Assembly (NCBI RefSeq): GCF_964656455.1
Contig: NC_135715.1
Span: 158,688,437-158,752,436, forward strand
DNA from: Halichoerus grypus
Taxonomy: Eukaryota > Chordata > Mammalia > Carnivora > Phocidae
DNA: 64,000 nt
Direction: 5' to 3'
Position numbers and translations under genes: made by a program. Below the pieces are notes generated by a model. The model was not told the origin of the DNA. It did not search any database and saw only the letters and a program-made list of their open reading frames with translations. Shown one piece after another: positions 38,346 to 50,222 of this stretch (the stretch's first letter is position 1; the number at the start of each line of letters is the position of its first letter).

Positions 38346-39759
38346 AACAGCGAGAAGTCAGAGATAATTTTTTATGCATGTGACCTTATCTAAAGGTACC
38401 ATTTAGCAAACATTTTGAAGTGTGTTTTCAGGCTAGGAACAGCCCCTGGCACATCAAAAAAAAAAAAAAAATGCATCATGTACACCTTCAAAGAACTTTC
38501 AACCTAAGATCAACTATTAAAAGGCCCACCTACTGCTGGACCACATAGATAGTGGGCAGGGGTAAGCAAACAGATTTTCTAGCCAAATATACAATGATAC
38601 ACACTCATATTGTAGAGACAACCGCAGAGGCAGAGCCTATTTGGAAATCAAGGCTTAGAGGAGAAGTGATCATGATCTCACTGACAATATTTAGGGCCCA
38701 CTTCTTGGAGAAAGGGGTACTTCTGATGCTGATGGAAGTGAGACAAATGAACAGAATTGTCCACAGTGGTGGGGGGAGCAACCTGGTGTAGACAATGAGG
38801 TTCACAATTTCCTAAGGACATAAGATGGTCTCACCAGGGTAGTGGTCAGAACAGCCAACAAGAGTCACATGGAAAGTGACTGGCAAGTCGGGGCAGAGGT
38901 AATGTTTTCTAAGGCTGCACAGTCAGCTTGTTACTGATACCCCAAATCCCCCCATTAGCTTTTTGTTCCTCTGTATTCATGATTACCTTCCCTATGAAAT
39001 CCTCCTTCAAGTACTGTGTGGGAAGGGTGGCACAGTGGTCTGACACATGGGAAATCATTCAGCTACGATGTGAATAAAGCTCTCAAAATATCAGTCAGTT
39101 ATGGATAATATGCTTAGAACTATGCCAGATGGAATGAGGAAAGCAAAGAATTTGTAAGAGTACCCTCATCCTCCAAGCACTTGGAATTCATTCAAGAGAC
39201 AAGATTCGCTCAGGTAAAAGAGTTGGCAACAACTAAAAGGGCATCATAAAGAGTGTGGTACAGACAAAATAAATTGTCAGGGAAGTGACAGATGAGTTTC
39301 AGGATTAAGTCCAGTAAGGTGACACGTTAACTAGATCTGGAAAGATAGCTGAGACTTAAGTGGGCTGGGGGCACAGGCTGTGACAAGAGCAGAAACCGCC
39401 CTGAGGAAACTGTAACACTCTCCACAGAAGAATTGAAGGGAATTACGTTTGGGAGCTCAAGTAGGACTGCCTGTGGAGGTCTCAAATACTACCCAAAAGG
39501 AAAGAGACTTGATGAAGAAGAAATGAGAGCCACAGTACTCCCAACTGCCCCCCTTCAACTTCTGAGACATTTAAAACTGGCTCCACCTTTTCATTATTAT
39601 AAAAATTACATGTATTTCTTGTAGAGGCATTTAAAAGTACGTGTAAGAAAAACCACAGCTCAACACAACAACAACAGAAAAGAAAGAACTAAAAAAAAAA
39701 AAAAGAAATATAAAACATCCCTAATAACGCCACTTCGTAAATTCTGAAGTAAAAGAAGG
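38346..39759. other. Intergenic DNA without recognised features
   Basis: A14-15 runs near 38457 and 39690; otherwise no transposon or gene that I can name. Confidence 0.4.
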
Positions 39760-39783
39760 CTCACAATGAAAAGGATTTTGGAG

Positions 39784-39964
39784 GGGCACCTGGGTGGCTC
39801 AGTCGGTTAAGCGTCTTCCTTCAGCTCAGGTCATGATCCCAGGGTGCTGGGATCAAGTCCCACATCGAGCTCCCTGCTTCTCCCTTTCCCCCATGCTTGT
39901 GCTCTCTCTCACTCTCTCTCTCTCTCTCTCTCAAATAAATAAATAAAATCTTAAAAAAAATAAA
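39784..39964 (+). mobile_element. SINEC
   Basis: Forward copy with a CT-rich tail region, AAATAAATAAAT and poly(A). Exact 16-bp target-site duplication GAAAAGGATTTTGGAG at 39768-39783 and 39965-39980. Its 5' part, together with upstream flank, is duplicated at 40754. Confidence 0.95.
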
Positions 39965-40196
39965 GAAAAGGATTTTGGAGAATTATCACGACAGCAATAT
40001 GCAGGATGACTTTGAGGAACAAAAGATGAGTGGCAAGGAGACAAATTAGAAGGGTAGCAGGATTAACAAGCCTGTCTTGAGCGCCAAGTCCAGAGCAGGA
40101 GTAGTGGGAAGGGGGAGAAAAGGCTGAATCTGAGAAACTTTCCAGAGGAAGCCACCATCAGGCATTCTTCTGATAATTGAAATGGCACAGAGAGTG

Positions 40197-40210
40197 CCCC
40201 CCCCCCCCCC
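40197..40210. repeat. C14 homopolymer
   Basis: Fourteen consecutive C; possible assembly-length uncertainty. Confidence 0.85.
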
Positions 40211-40753
40211 GCCTACTGGAGCCCCAGCTCCTGGGACATCATCTCTGGAAATCCTTGCCTGGATTTTTCCCACCTCAATCACTCCCTTCCAGAGCCTGGA
40301 TCACCTAGCATCTCACAAAATGGTCTGATCCTAGTTAGCTGGCCCCAAAGGCCAAGAGGTACTAACATTCTAGAAATATTGAGAAGACGCTGGAAACTGT
40401 TTTCCAGCTTTTCAGAAATAGTTTTATGAATTCAGACTCTTGGACTGACCTCTTGAGGCCGTCTCCAGATTGAGCAGGTGTAGAGGGGCTCCAGGTCAGC
40501 CACATGCTGGAGGGGCATCTCCTTCAGAGAAGGAAATATAACCCCCAAACGGTCAAACAGCATCTCTATTTCATAGTGCGGCACACCGCTTCCTTGTTTG
40601 ATGTCTCTGTCTCTCCAACAGCAGTCACTTTCTCAGTTGCTTCCGGGGTTCTCCACTCATTTTCCAGCCCTGCTTTATATAAGTCATTGTTCATCACTCT
40701 CTCTATAACCACCAGCAACCACCTTACCTCTAAATGACTTTTGAATCACAAAC

Positions 40754-40873
40754 CTCACAATGAAAAGGATTTTGGAGGGGCACCCGCGTGGCTCAGTCGG
40801 TTAAGCGTCTTCCTTCAGCTCAGGTCATGATCCCAGAGTGCTGGGATCAAGTCCCACATCGAGCTCCCTGCTT
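40754..40873 (+). repeat. 120-bp local duplication of SINEC head plus flank
   Basis: Matches 39760-39879 with three substitutions and no gaps (constant offset 994). It carries 24 bases of non-SINE flank plus the first ~96 bases of the SINE and has no tail or poly(A). It is therefore a DNA-level copy, not a new retroposition event. Confidence 0.93.
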
Positions 40874-41009
40874 GGTTTGTTGGTTCTTGACAGTAGACTT
40901 TTCTAGGGTCTTCTGTGAAAAGGGAGGTGGATAAATCTTCAGAAATATTAGCACTCACATTAATAGCAAATCCCACGAATGTAACAATAAAGAGCTTGTG
41001 ACAAGCCTC

Positions 41010-41395
41010 AGGTTTTCATCTAATTGTCATTTTCCTCTGTCACCTGCCTGCCCAGCCGAAGCTTACATTTCCCAGCTCTCCTTGCCGTGAGCTGTGACCA
41101 TGTGACTGACTTTTGACCAATTAAAGGAGAGAAGTGATGGATGCTACTCTTGGTCTTAATTTTGAAAGGATCAGGCATGCACCTTCTGGTCCCATTTGTC
41201 TGAGAAAATATAAAAACTGGAGAAGTCACTTTGAACCTAGATATCAGAATCGAATGTTGAGGATAGCAGACTGTCCTGTTAGACCTGTACTGCCAGCCTC
41301 TGGACTGTTACACGGAAGAGAAACAAGCTCCTATCTTGCTTAAGCCACTCTACTCAGGAGTCATTTTGTTTATCAGCCAGCCTGGAGCCCGACTA
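41010..41395 (+). repeat. Probable ancient LTR or DNA-transposon fossil
   Basis: AGCTGTGACCATGTGACTGA, TTTTGACCAATTAAAGG and, near the end, TCTTGCTTAAGCCACT are word patterns of eroded MaLR-type LTRs. Family not assigned; the internal sequence is too diverged to be sure. Confidence 0.35.
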
Positions 41396-41570
41396 GTGTT
41401 ATCCTATTTTATTGGTAAAGAAACTACGAAGTCAAGTAACTCCCTCAATACCATTGATACAATCTTCCATGAAGATATCACAACAAAATGAATAAATAGG
41501 GAATGGCATAGGCATGCAAAAGGCTTGAGGAGGATTGGGGGAGCCCGCCTACTATAAAGAATGAATTCTA

Positions 41571-41598
41571 GTGCTCGCGTCGGTAGCACATATACTAA
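41571..41598 (+). pseudogene. U6 snRNA 5' fragment
   Basis: GTGCTCGCGTCGGTAGCACA and the next eight bases match the first 28 nt of U6 snRNA with two substitutions. It is flanked by perfect direct repeats AAGAATGAATTCT (41557-41569 and 41597-41609), so it looks like a very short retrocopy with target-site duplication. Not functional: about 26% of U6 length, with no promoter elements recognised. Confidence 0.75.
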
Positions 41599-41639
41599 GA
41601 ATGAATTCTGGCCTGAAGGTCAGAGAAGCTGAATTCTAA

Positions 41640-41830
41640 TGATCACATCGGTTATCATTTATTGAATGTTTACATGATGTTTACAATGAGCAGCTACTAT
41701 GTAAATGCTCACATTCATTATCTGACTTAATTCCCCCGAGGTAGATAATTTTTTATCCTTATTATGCAGACGAGGAAGCTAAGATCAGAAAAGTGAAATA
41801 ACTTGCCTAAAGTCACAGAACAAATAATAT
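41640..41830 (-). repeat. MIR
   Basis: TCATTTATTGAATGTTTACA, then GAGGTAGATAATTTTTTATC, GACGAGGAAGCTAAGATCAG and ACTTGCCTAAAGTCACAGAA: antisense MIR in order. Confidence 0.7.
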
Positions 41831-42299
41831 CATCATCGTCATCATCACTCTACTGATAGGAAAGCCCTTGTTTTCTCCTCTTCTACTGGCCGCTCCATTC
41901 CACCCTGAAGCAGTGGGCTCTCAGCACCCTCCGCTGGGGCTCTGCCTGCCGCTCAGAAGCTCTCTCTGCAGAGGAACTGGCTGGGCCTCTTGGACGTGGA
42001 CCAGGGAGGCCGCCTCAGGGAATTAAGCAGAGGCGCTGACTTCAAATGCATTCCCGCTGAGTGGAAGGCAGTGCTCCAATTTTGCTCCTTCCTTGGATGC
42101 CCAAATGGCAGCTTTCCAAATCTTGACATCTGGGCCCATATATTATTTTCCTGATCTTTAAGGGGGCAGAATTGTTTGAATTCAGGAAGCTGTGAGCCAC
42201 TCATCCCCTGGCCCACCTTGGTGACCCCCCTGTATACCAGTAGAGGCCACCAAAGACTGGAAGCCATGCTTTCCAATTAGATTGTTCATGATCCATTCC

Positions 42300-42450
42300 T
42301 GATTCTGTCGTTTAACAGCTTTCAAATGCTGGTCAAGGCAACTTTTTTTTTTTGGTTTCCTAGCTATAACATATGGATAAAAATCTATACATGCTTCGCC
42401 TGCCTCACAAGATGTTGTGACAATAAAAAGTGATAATTTGCTGAAAAGGA
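42300..42450 (+). repeat. MIR-like fragment
   Basis: TGGTCAAGGCAACTTTT...GGTTTCCTAGCTATAACAT followed by CCTGCCTCACAAGATGTTGT resembles an eroded sense MIR. Confidence 0.5.
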
Positions 42451-43090
42451 CATTGAAAACTGTAAACTACTATGCAAAATCCAGTTATTCTTGCTTTGAG
42501 ATCAATGTCTATGCAGTGATCTGCAAAGTCCATTTAGAAAAAGAATAAAGAAAATTCCTACAAATAAAATCTATTATCTGAAATGTTAAAATCAACCAAA
42601 TCAATAGAATTATTTGCCTTCCCAAGCCAGAGCAGGACATTGAGCTCAGATGGAACATTATCAGTAACCTACCATGTACATTCTGCATGTGGAACCTGGA
42701 ATGGGAAGGTGCAAGGATCACTCCCAAGAAGCTAATCCCAAGCCAAATCTCGTTAGGGACATAGGGATCCGCACCTGGCCCCCACTCCATTCCTCCACAT
42801 TGGAGTCAGGAGGAGGGAACTGAACCAACTGACTCAAAGTGCCTGGGATGGGAAGAGAGGGTGGGGCGTTCCTGTGTGCTTAGCCAGGCTGCCAACCAGA
42901 TACACCAGGGGAGTCTTTAGGACTCCCCTGCATCAGGGCTACTCTTTTCTTCTGGTGGCATTGCTGCCCTTACAGTCTCATTCCTTTGGCCCCTCTGCCC
43001 AAGCACTGGGCTACAGCACCTGCCGGGCAGGTCTGGCCTCCTAGCCACTAGAGCAAGATAGTGCCATATACATAATGACATTTTTTTCCA
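42451..43090. other. Intergenic DNA without recognised features
   Basis: Unique-looking; short frames have no homology I can see. Confidence 0.35.
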
Positions 43091-43109
43091 GCAGCTATCT
43101 TTAAAAAAA

Positions 43110-43372
43110 TACAAAGAAACAGGTATAATAATTTTAATAATAGATTTTAGTTATCCCAATAGATCCAAAATATTTTCATTTCCACATGTAATCAATATAA
43201 ACATTTACTAATGACATGTGTCTTATGTTCTTTTTTTTCCATGAGTCTTTGAATACAAATACTTTGTATTTTCTATTTATAGCCCTTCTGAATTCGGACT
43301 AGCCCACTTCCAAGGGCTCAAGAGACACATGTGGCTGGTGGTGTCGGATTAGAGAGTGCAGCACTAAAGTGA
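43110..43372 (+). repeat. Ancient interspersed repeat, family unassigned
   Basis: Words such as CCACATGTAATCAATATAAA, TCGGACTAGCCCACTTCCAA and GGGCTCAAGAGACACATGTG occur together in a common ancient mammalian repeat; I do not recall its family with confidence. Confidence 0.4.
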
Positions 43373-43539
43373 ATCACCCAGTGCCATTTCATTTCCTATA
43401 TCCTCAAAGCCAAGTTTCCAAGGCTTGCAAGTGCCAATGAATGACCTGATGGAAGCTATCTGTGGCTCAATGGTAATGAGAGGAAATTAGAAGCGTCCAG
43501 CTTCTCTACTCTTCCTTTTCCTTTAATAACCACCACATC

Positions 43540-43546
43540 TCTCTCT

Positions 43547-43614
<68 letters not shown>
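43540..43614. repeat. Compound (CT)n(CA)n microsatellite
   Basis: A CT array passing directly into a CA array, about 75 bp in total. Confidence 0.95.
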
Positions 43615-43616
<2 letters not shown>

Positions 43617-45920
43617 GTACACACACTTGAACCAGGAGGGTCCTTCCTCTCTTCCTAGTAACTTAGGTATTTGAATGAGAACAGTGGCTTAACCTAAAAG
43701 CGTGCTGCTAAGGTGAGAATTTCAGATCAGTTGTGGAGGGAGAGTGGCATGTGCTGGGGGTATGGGAAACCCTTGCAAGTTTCCTCAAAACAAAAGCTGT
43801 GGGTGATTACCTACCTCCTTTTGAGGAGGGACAGGCCCATCCAGTGCAGCGGCCAAGACAAGGGCTAACTGAGGGTTCTGGGGATTTAAGGACAGCAGAG
43901 TTCGTGGATGTAATCACCTCCAGTGTTTCTTGGCTCTCAATTTGATTCAACAAGCATGTGTTGAGTACTTACCAAGTATCCTGCTAGACAGTGAAAACTC
44001 TGAAAATAGGACCATCTCTTCCTCATCTCCGTATGGCCAATGTCTTAACTGGTGAGTTTATACAATTTCAGCCAAAACCAAAAGACATTTGATGTTTTCA
44101 TTTTCCTGTGCAGCTTTATTTCAGATAAGTAAACATTTGGGAGGCTTTCTTAAGCACTGAACTCCACTGGGGGAGCTTCTTGCCTACCTAGAGCTCTCTT
44201 GGGTGTGTGCGGGAGGGGACTCCAGGGTGAAGACCACAATTCAGTCTCCATTGTCTGACAAAGGAGGGAACTAAGGTCACCAGACCTTGAATGATCTATA
44301 AAGAGATTTTTACAATCGGGTACTTTTCATGGGGAGAAGGGTGGGGTGTAGTTGGACGATTACTACAATTTTATAGAGCTTAGTCCACTTCATCTTTAAA
44401 GAGCCCAGACAGAACTCCATGCTGGGCTGCAGGGAAGAAGGAGTTGGAGAAAAGGAGAAAAGGAAGACCCAACAATCCCTATGCAGGGGAACCTGTGGGT
44501 TTTAGGACCCAAGTGGCCAGCAGAAGAGGTCTGTACTCTTTGAAATGCATCTCAAGCTTTCAATCCCCGCAAGCCACCAAACTTTACAGATCGTTTTGTA
44601 AACTACAAAATTACCAGCTTAAAAACAGTATAAAATAGTCAGACCAATCCATAAAGCATCCCACACAGTACTTTGTAGCTTGTTACGGAGGAACCCCTTG
44701 GCCTGGGACATCTCCCAGGGAATCACAAAATGGAACTCTTTGGGAAAACAGAAAGGTCTTGTCATCTCATCTGTGGCCCATGGGAACAGAGCTCAATCAG
44801 GAAAGGACTGTGCACAAAAGTTCATCTGTAAATCGGCTGTTGGCAATCTGAATGCATTTTCCCATGCATCCCATAGAAATACTGTTGCTGATTAGGGCCT
44901 CAGCCTATCCCAAAAGGACTGTTTAACCCACAGTGCTGCTGAAATAGGATACCTTTACAGTGAAAAATAGTAGGGTGTAATGTCATTGCCACACTAGAAA
45001 TTAAGCACTAGAGGAAAATAAATACATTGAAAAAGAATTTGATATTCAGACTAAAAAGGTGAGGCAGAGGGAGATCCCATCTATCACCTATCCCTCACCC
45101 CCACAACAGAGAGTCTGACCCAGAGCCCCTGCCCCACTGCCCCACTGAGGGCTTGGGACCGTTCCTTCCAGGCTCCTGCTGTCTTTTCTCTCCTCCAGAT
45201 GACCAAAGAAATGTTCCCCAGCATTTGCCACCTGACTAATGCAGTTTCTTCCCCTATACTGCCCCCTCCTGGAGAAAGGAGCTCTCTCCCCAAAAGGCTG
45301 TCCTAGTTTAACTTGCCCCATTCCTGAACAGGAGCAGAAAGGAATCCCCTTGGAAAGAAGCCGGAAGGAGGGAAGGGAAAAGGGAAGCCCTGAAATTTTC
45401 TGGGTGAATCTCTTCCTTGAACGTGAGGAGGAGAAACCAAGAGGGCTGGTGGTGGTCCCTTGACCTAGAAGGTAGAGCAGGTCAGGGATTCAGGAGTATT
45501 CTGGGTTGTTCAATAACAGAACATTTATGAATACTAAATCTAATATCAATGAAGTTGACACATGCTACATTTTATAATTATTTTATAAATCTGTGTTAAT
45601 TTCAATGTTCTAGTTTTCTTTTCGTATATCGAAACAGACACTTTTGTCAGATCTCAAACCTTTCAGTAGGCCCCAGTAAAGCTATAGAGCCCTCAGAATT
45701 ATGCCTGTTGGCCAACTGTTCCTAGCCTTCTGGGACACAACACGATAACCAGCACTGAGTGCTGGGCTTGTCCTTGGATTGATGTTAGCCTCAGTATGGA
45801 TCTTGTCAAGATCCAACTGACTTCACAATTTCAGGAAAATTTTTTGTTTCAGTACCAACAGCTGGAAGCACATAGTAAGACGGAATAGAAAAGCTGGAAG
45901 CCCGTAGCAAAAATAAAATG
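43615..45920. other. Intergenic DNA without recognised gene
   Basis: Unique-looking sequence with a CTCF-like motif at 45259-45272. The overlapping open frames at 45084-45463 lack recognisable homology. Confidence 0.4.
45259..45272 (-). promoter_or_regulatory. CTCF-like motif
   Basis: Reverse complement CCAGGAGGGGGCAG matches the CTCF core with one mismatch and points towards the motif at 36776. Confidence 0.35.
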
Positions 45921-45924
45921 AAAT

Positions 45925-46250
45925 ACCTTTAGGACTGCCCACCGATTCTACTTCCAGGGATCTACCATAAAGAAACATTTTGCAAACATATTCAAAAAAG
46001 AGTGTACAGAGGTATTCACTTTTTATAATCTTGGGAATTTGGAAGCAACCCAAGCATCCTTCAGAAGGGGAATGATTAAATGACAAACATACATCTTTGT
46101 CACGGAAGACTATTCAGTAGTTCAAAAAGAAAGAAGTGGATTTATTTTTAAAGACATGAAAACCTTTGAAGACAGATTTTTAAGGGAAAAAGATTTCTGA
46201 GTAATCTGAGTCCAAAGACAGCGCATAAAACCACGTATTGTTTCTGTGTG
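45925..46250 (+). mobile_element. Old L1 3' fragment
   Basis: GATTCTACTTCCAGGGATCT, then TTGGAAGCAACCCAAGCATC and GGAATGATTAAATGACAAA: the ORF2/3' region of an old L1 family. Confidence 0.6.
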
Positions 46251-46292
46251 TGTGTGTGCGCGTGCGTGTGTGCGTACGTGAGCGTGTACTCG
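46244..46292. repeat. Imperfect (TG)n
   Basis: Alternating TG with CG interruptions; Z-DNA-prone simple sequence. Confidence 0.8.
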
Positions 46293-46869
46293 TGCAAATG
46301 CATACACTGAAGGACTAAAAAGAGATACATCTTACTGGTAGGAGGGGGAGTAGACTTTCTTTACTTTTCAAAGAAGGGGTATGAAAGGAGCCTCTCAAGA
46401 CTTTGTGTACTTCTGTTTGCATTTTTTTTTAATAATGGGAAAGCATTCATGTATGAGTTGAATAATTTAAAAATTACATACAAAGAGTAACAAAAATCCA
46501 ATAATATTATACAATGTGGTTAAGGTAGGTCCAGGCTTGAGCTTAAGTCTTGGCCCCCTTTGGGATTTAGCATGCCTGAGCACGTCCGGTGGGGCAGAAT
46601 TACTTGGAATCTATTTTCAAGATAGACAAAGAGCCACCTGGGAGACATTTTGTCCCAAAGGCAGAGAGAGACAGGCTCACATGTGTGGCCTAATAACTGA
46701 GACTCAGTGGGTGGAAGGGAGGAGCAGGTGTGAGCCCCGCCGTGCCCAGTTTACTGCTCCCCCCATTAAATGATGGCTGGAAAGTAGGAAAGAGCCATTC
46801 AGGTGCTTGGAATGGAAGCACACCAGGCAGAGCACAACTATTCCTCCTCCTTACTCCCTGAATGCGTCT

Positions 46870-47110
46870 CCAGTGCTCCTTCCCAGGATGCATGTCATCA
46901 GACCATCCAAATCTAAAAATATGCAGGCCTGTTCCTCCCGTCCCATTGTCCCCCACACCTAGATCACCAAGCCCTCTCAACCCTCTCTCAAAACGCATCT
47001 CCTGTCCCTCACCATCTCTCCATTCTTTCTGCGATGACCTTGTTCTGGCCAGGACAACAGCGAGACCTACCTGCCTCAAACAGTCTACCACACAGCTGCC
47101 AGTAAAATCT
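46870..47110 (+). repeat. L2-like fragment
   Basis: Eroded sense L2 words: CTGTTCTGGCCAGGACAACA region, GTCTACCACACAGCTGCCAG, TAAAATCTTTCTGAAACC. Confidence 0.45.
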
Positions 47111-47121
47111 TTCTGAAACCC

Positions 47122-47945
47122 TGAAATTATTTCACCATCCAACAGATATTTATTAAGTATTTACTATGCGACAGGCACTGTTTTAGGCACAGGGCTTATA
47201 GCAGTTGACAAGATGGATAGAGCTCTTAAGAGTTTCATTTTAGTGGGGAAGAAAAATGAAAACAAAGATGAATATTGAAAAGGGCTATGCAGATTAAAAA
47301 AAAATTAGGCTAAGGGGAGACTGAAGAGTTGAGAGCCTCTGCTACTTTAGCAAGATATTTTAGGGCAGGGAGGGCCACTGTGAGGAAATGATATTTGAGC
47401 AGAAACCCAAATCAAGTCATTCTCTGGGGTCAGGAGTCAGGGCAAGGGGAGGATGAGTCTGAGCAGAAGAAACAGCTGGTGCAAAGGCCCTGGGTGGGAA
47501 TGAACCAAGTGTGTTCAGAGTAGAGTGAGCAAGTTCACGTGGCTGGACTGGAGTGAGCAAGATGGAGAGCGGAGAACACAGATGAGGAGGAGGGAGGAGG
47601 GAGGAGCTGGAGGCTTGAAGGGCCCAGCAAGGAGTCTGGATTTATTTGGACTGTTGATGGGGTGATCTGATTTAATTTTTAGAAAGGTCATCCCAGCTGC
47701 TGTGTGGCGATCAGACAGGACGGGGTGGGATGGGGTAGAGGGAGGACAGCTGGGGGGGCTGCTGCTGGAGTCCATGGGAGAGAACAGTGGCCAGGACTAG
47801 AAAGGGGGCACCATGGGCGGCAAGGAGGGTCTGGATCAGACATGTTCGGGGTAGTAGATTCTACAGCAGTTACTGAGGCCTTGGAAAAGGGAGAAGCCAA
47901 AGTGTTCAGAGTTTAGCTTTTTGGCTCAAGCAACTAAGGGATAGG
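47122..47945 (-). repeat. L2 fragment
   Basis: ATTTATTAAGTATTTACTATG, GACAGGCACTGTTTTAGGCA, then GTGCAAAGGCCCTGGGTGG, GTGTTCAGAGTAGAGTGAGC and GTCATCCCAGCTGCTGTGTG: the order of an antisense L2 copy. The part after about 47660 is less certain. Confidence 0.65.
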
Positions 47946-48082
47946 AAGTGAATTATTTTATTTCTTTTCATACATCCTCCTCACATGGTTCTGAGTATAT
48001 AGCAAGTTGTCAAGAAATACTTGCTGAAATTTGCTCTGCAACTATAAGTTGTCATGACTTTCATCTTAACAGCGCTAATTTT

Positions 48083-48414
48083 TTTTTTTTAAATAGGTTC
48101 CACACTTGGTGTGGAGCCCAACACGGGGCTTGAACTCATGACCCTGAGATCAAGACCTGAGTTAAGATCAAGAGTTGGGTGCTTGGGGTGCCTGGGTGGC
48201 TCAGTCAGTTAAGCATCTGCCTTCGGCTCAGGTCATGATCCCAGGGTCCTGGGATCGAGTCCTGCATCGGGCTCCTTGCTCAGCGGGGAACCTTCTTCTC
48301 CCTCTCCTTCTGCTGCTTCCCCTGCTTGGTGCATGCTCTCTCTTTCAAATGAATAAATAAAATTAAAAAAAAAAAAGAGTTGGATGCTTAATCAACTGAA
48401 CCACTCAAGTGCCC
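48083..48414 (-). mobile_element. Older SINEC carrying a nested SINEC
   Basis: Reversed diverged SINEC (AGGTTCCACACTTGGTGTGG ... CCACTCAAGTGCCCC) split at 48184. Degenerate target-site duplication AACAGCGCTAATTT / AACAGTGCTACTAATTT at 48068 and 48415. Higher divergence fits an older subfamily. Confidence 0.85.
48185..48375 (+). mobile_element. Nested SINEC
   Basis: Forward young-type SINE inserted into the older copy. Target-site duplication AGAGTTGGGTGCTT / AGAGTTGGATGCTT at 48171 and 48376 (one difference). Confidence 0.93.
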
Positions 48415-48852
48415 CAACAGTGCTACTAATTTAGTCAGTCTTATACAGTATTTTTATGAATGATCTTATCCTGTTGTGGGATTTTAAGTCAGAAATCTGG
48501 TGTGAGGACCCACCCTTCAGTGGTGGCACTCAAGTTCTGAGTACTAAATTCTCTGTGTGTGTGCATGTGTGTGTGTTTATTTTCAGAGAATGTGACCAGA
48601 AGAAAAGTCAATACCTTAGCTTCAGTAGTAAAAGAACGGTATTTGGTTTCTTTATAGTGTTCCTCTGTTTTGAAAAGTACTTAACAGAGGGATGATGAGG
48701 GTACAAAGTAGGCATGGGAAGAATTCAACAGAGCCTCTGAATGACAGAACACCCTTTGCTCCCCCCCGCCCACTCCACCTGTCTCTCTCTCTCTCTCTCA
48801 CACCCCACTTCCTCTGGGCATTATGCCAATTGAAATGCCTTCCATGTCTTTT

Positions 48853-49051
48853 TTTTCTTTTTTAAAGATTTTATTTATTTATTTGACAGAGAGAGAGACA
48901 GCGAGAGAGGGAACACAAGCAGGGGGAGTGGGACAGGGAGAAGCAGGCTTCCCGTGGAGCAGGGAGCCCAATGCGGGGCTTGATCCCAGGACCTGGGATC
49001 ATGACCTGAGCCGAAGGCAGATGCTTAACGACTGAGCCACCCAGGCGCCCC
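48853..49051 (-). mobile_element. SINEC
   Basis: Reversed full-length copy. Exact 15-bp target-site duplication GCCTTCCATGTCTTT at 48838 and 49052. Confidence 0.95.
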
Positions 49052-49567
49052 GCCTTCCATGTCTTTAGCTAAACTTACATGCAGTTCTCCATCATGCCAC
49101 ATGTGTAACAAGGTGCTGAATTATTAAAACAGACACAACAATAATTTGAAAAAACACTTTTCTAATTTCACCTAGAAATTAATCTCCATCTTCATCGCAG
49201 AAGGTCGGTTTTATTACTGTCTCTTTGTGGCAGCTTCTGCCAGGAGAATGAGCGTTGTCTGAGTTAACAATGTACTTCTGCATTGGGGTCACGGAGTAAA
49301 ATAAGAAACTGGGACTCCTTTAGAAATGCTGGGTCTGAGCAGAGGCCTGGAACACTCAGTGAAGACCCTCGGACCATAAGCACATGCATTTGCAGGTGTT
49401 TCGCTGTTAATGGTGTATATGTGATAAAGTCGTCCTGAAAACACTGAGTTCTGTGAAATCTCGCACTCAAAACAACAACATTTGTGGGGAAAATATAGTT
49501 GGGTTGGCCCAAACCATTCAAAACCTATGGAACTTAAGAATTAGAGGGCACCACTTAAATCAACAAG

Positions 49568-49608
49568 CAGCACAATTTAAAATGAATATACCAGCACAAT
49601 TTAAAATG
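49568..49608. repeat. Imperfect 24-bp tandem duplication
   Basis: CAGCACAATTTAAAATG at 49568-49584 recurs at 49592-49608. Confidence 0.9.
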
Positions 49609-49744
49609 GTATGATCAGTTCTCAATAAAAAGTACTGTAGTAAATATGGAATTTGAGCCAAAAAAAAAATCAAATTATTTTGTTGAAAGGGGCTTTTGAT
49701 AGATAAAAGATGGTTATGATTTTTTTTCACTGTTCCTTCCATTG

Positions 49745-50222
49745 AGAAGCAGAGTTGAGTTCCCTCCCCTTGAATCTGAGCTCGCCCTAGTGACTTGCTT
49801 GGCCAACAGAATGTAGCAAAAGTAACGTGCTAGGATTTCTGAGTTGGATCATAAGAACGTGTGAAGCTTCTACCACAGGCTCTGGGAATGCTGGCCATTT
49901 AGAGAGGTCTGCTGCCGTGTAAGCAGTCCAACCACTTGACATCAGCATGCTGTGAGGAAGCCTGAGCTATTCACATGGGAGGGGAGAGACAGAGACAGGG
50001 GCAGAGAGACAGAGATTGAGAGACAGAGCCTCAGCCAGCCCCAAGCTACAGTATACTGGATCCTGTAGTCATCCTAAGGGAGGCCCCAGATGCGTGAAGC
50101 AGAGAGATGTCCCTCCCAAGCCTTGCCAAAATTGCTAGTACATGAGTAAATTGAGTATTTATGTTGTTTTAAACCACTAAGTTTTGGGATGGCTTGTTAT
50201 AGAGCAATAGATAAATGAACAG
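49745..50222 (+). mobile_element. MLT1-type LTR (ERVL-MaLR fossil)
   Basis: Order of MaLR LTR words: CTTGGCCAACAGAATGTAGC, CATGCTGTGAGGAAGCCTGA, then TTTTAAACCACTAAGTTTTG and the end GGCTTGTTATAGAGCAATAG ATAAATGAAC. A solo, eroded, non-coding retroviral-type LTR; no internal genes are present. Confidence 0.85.
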
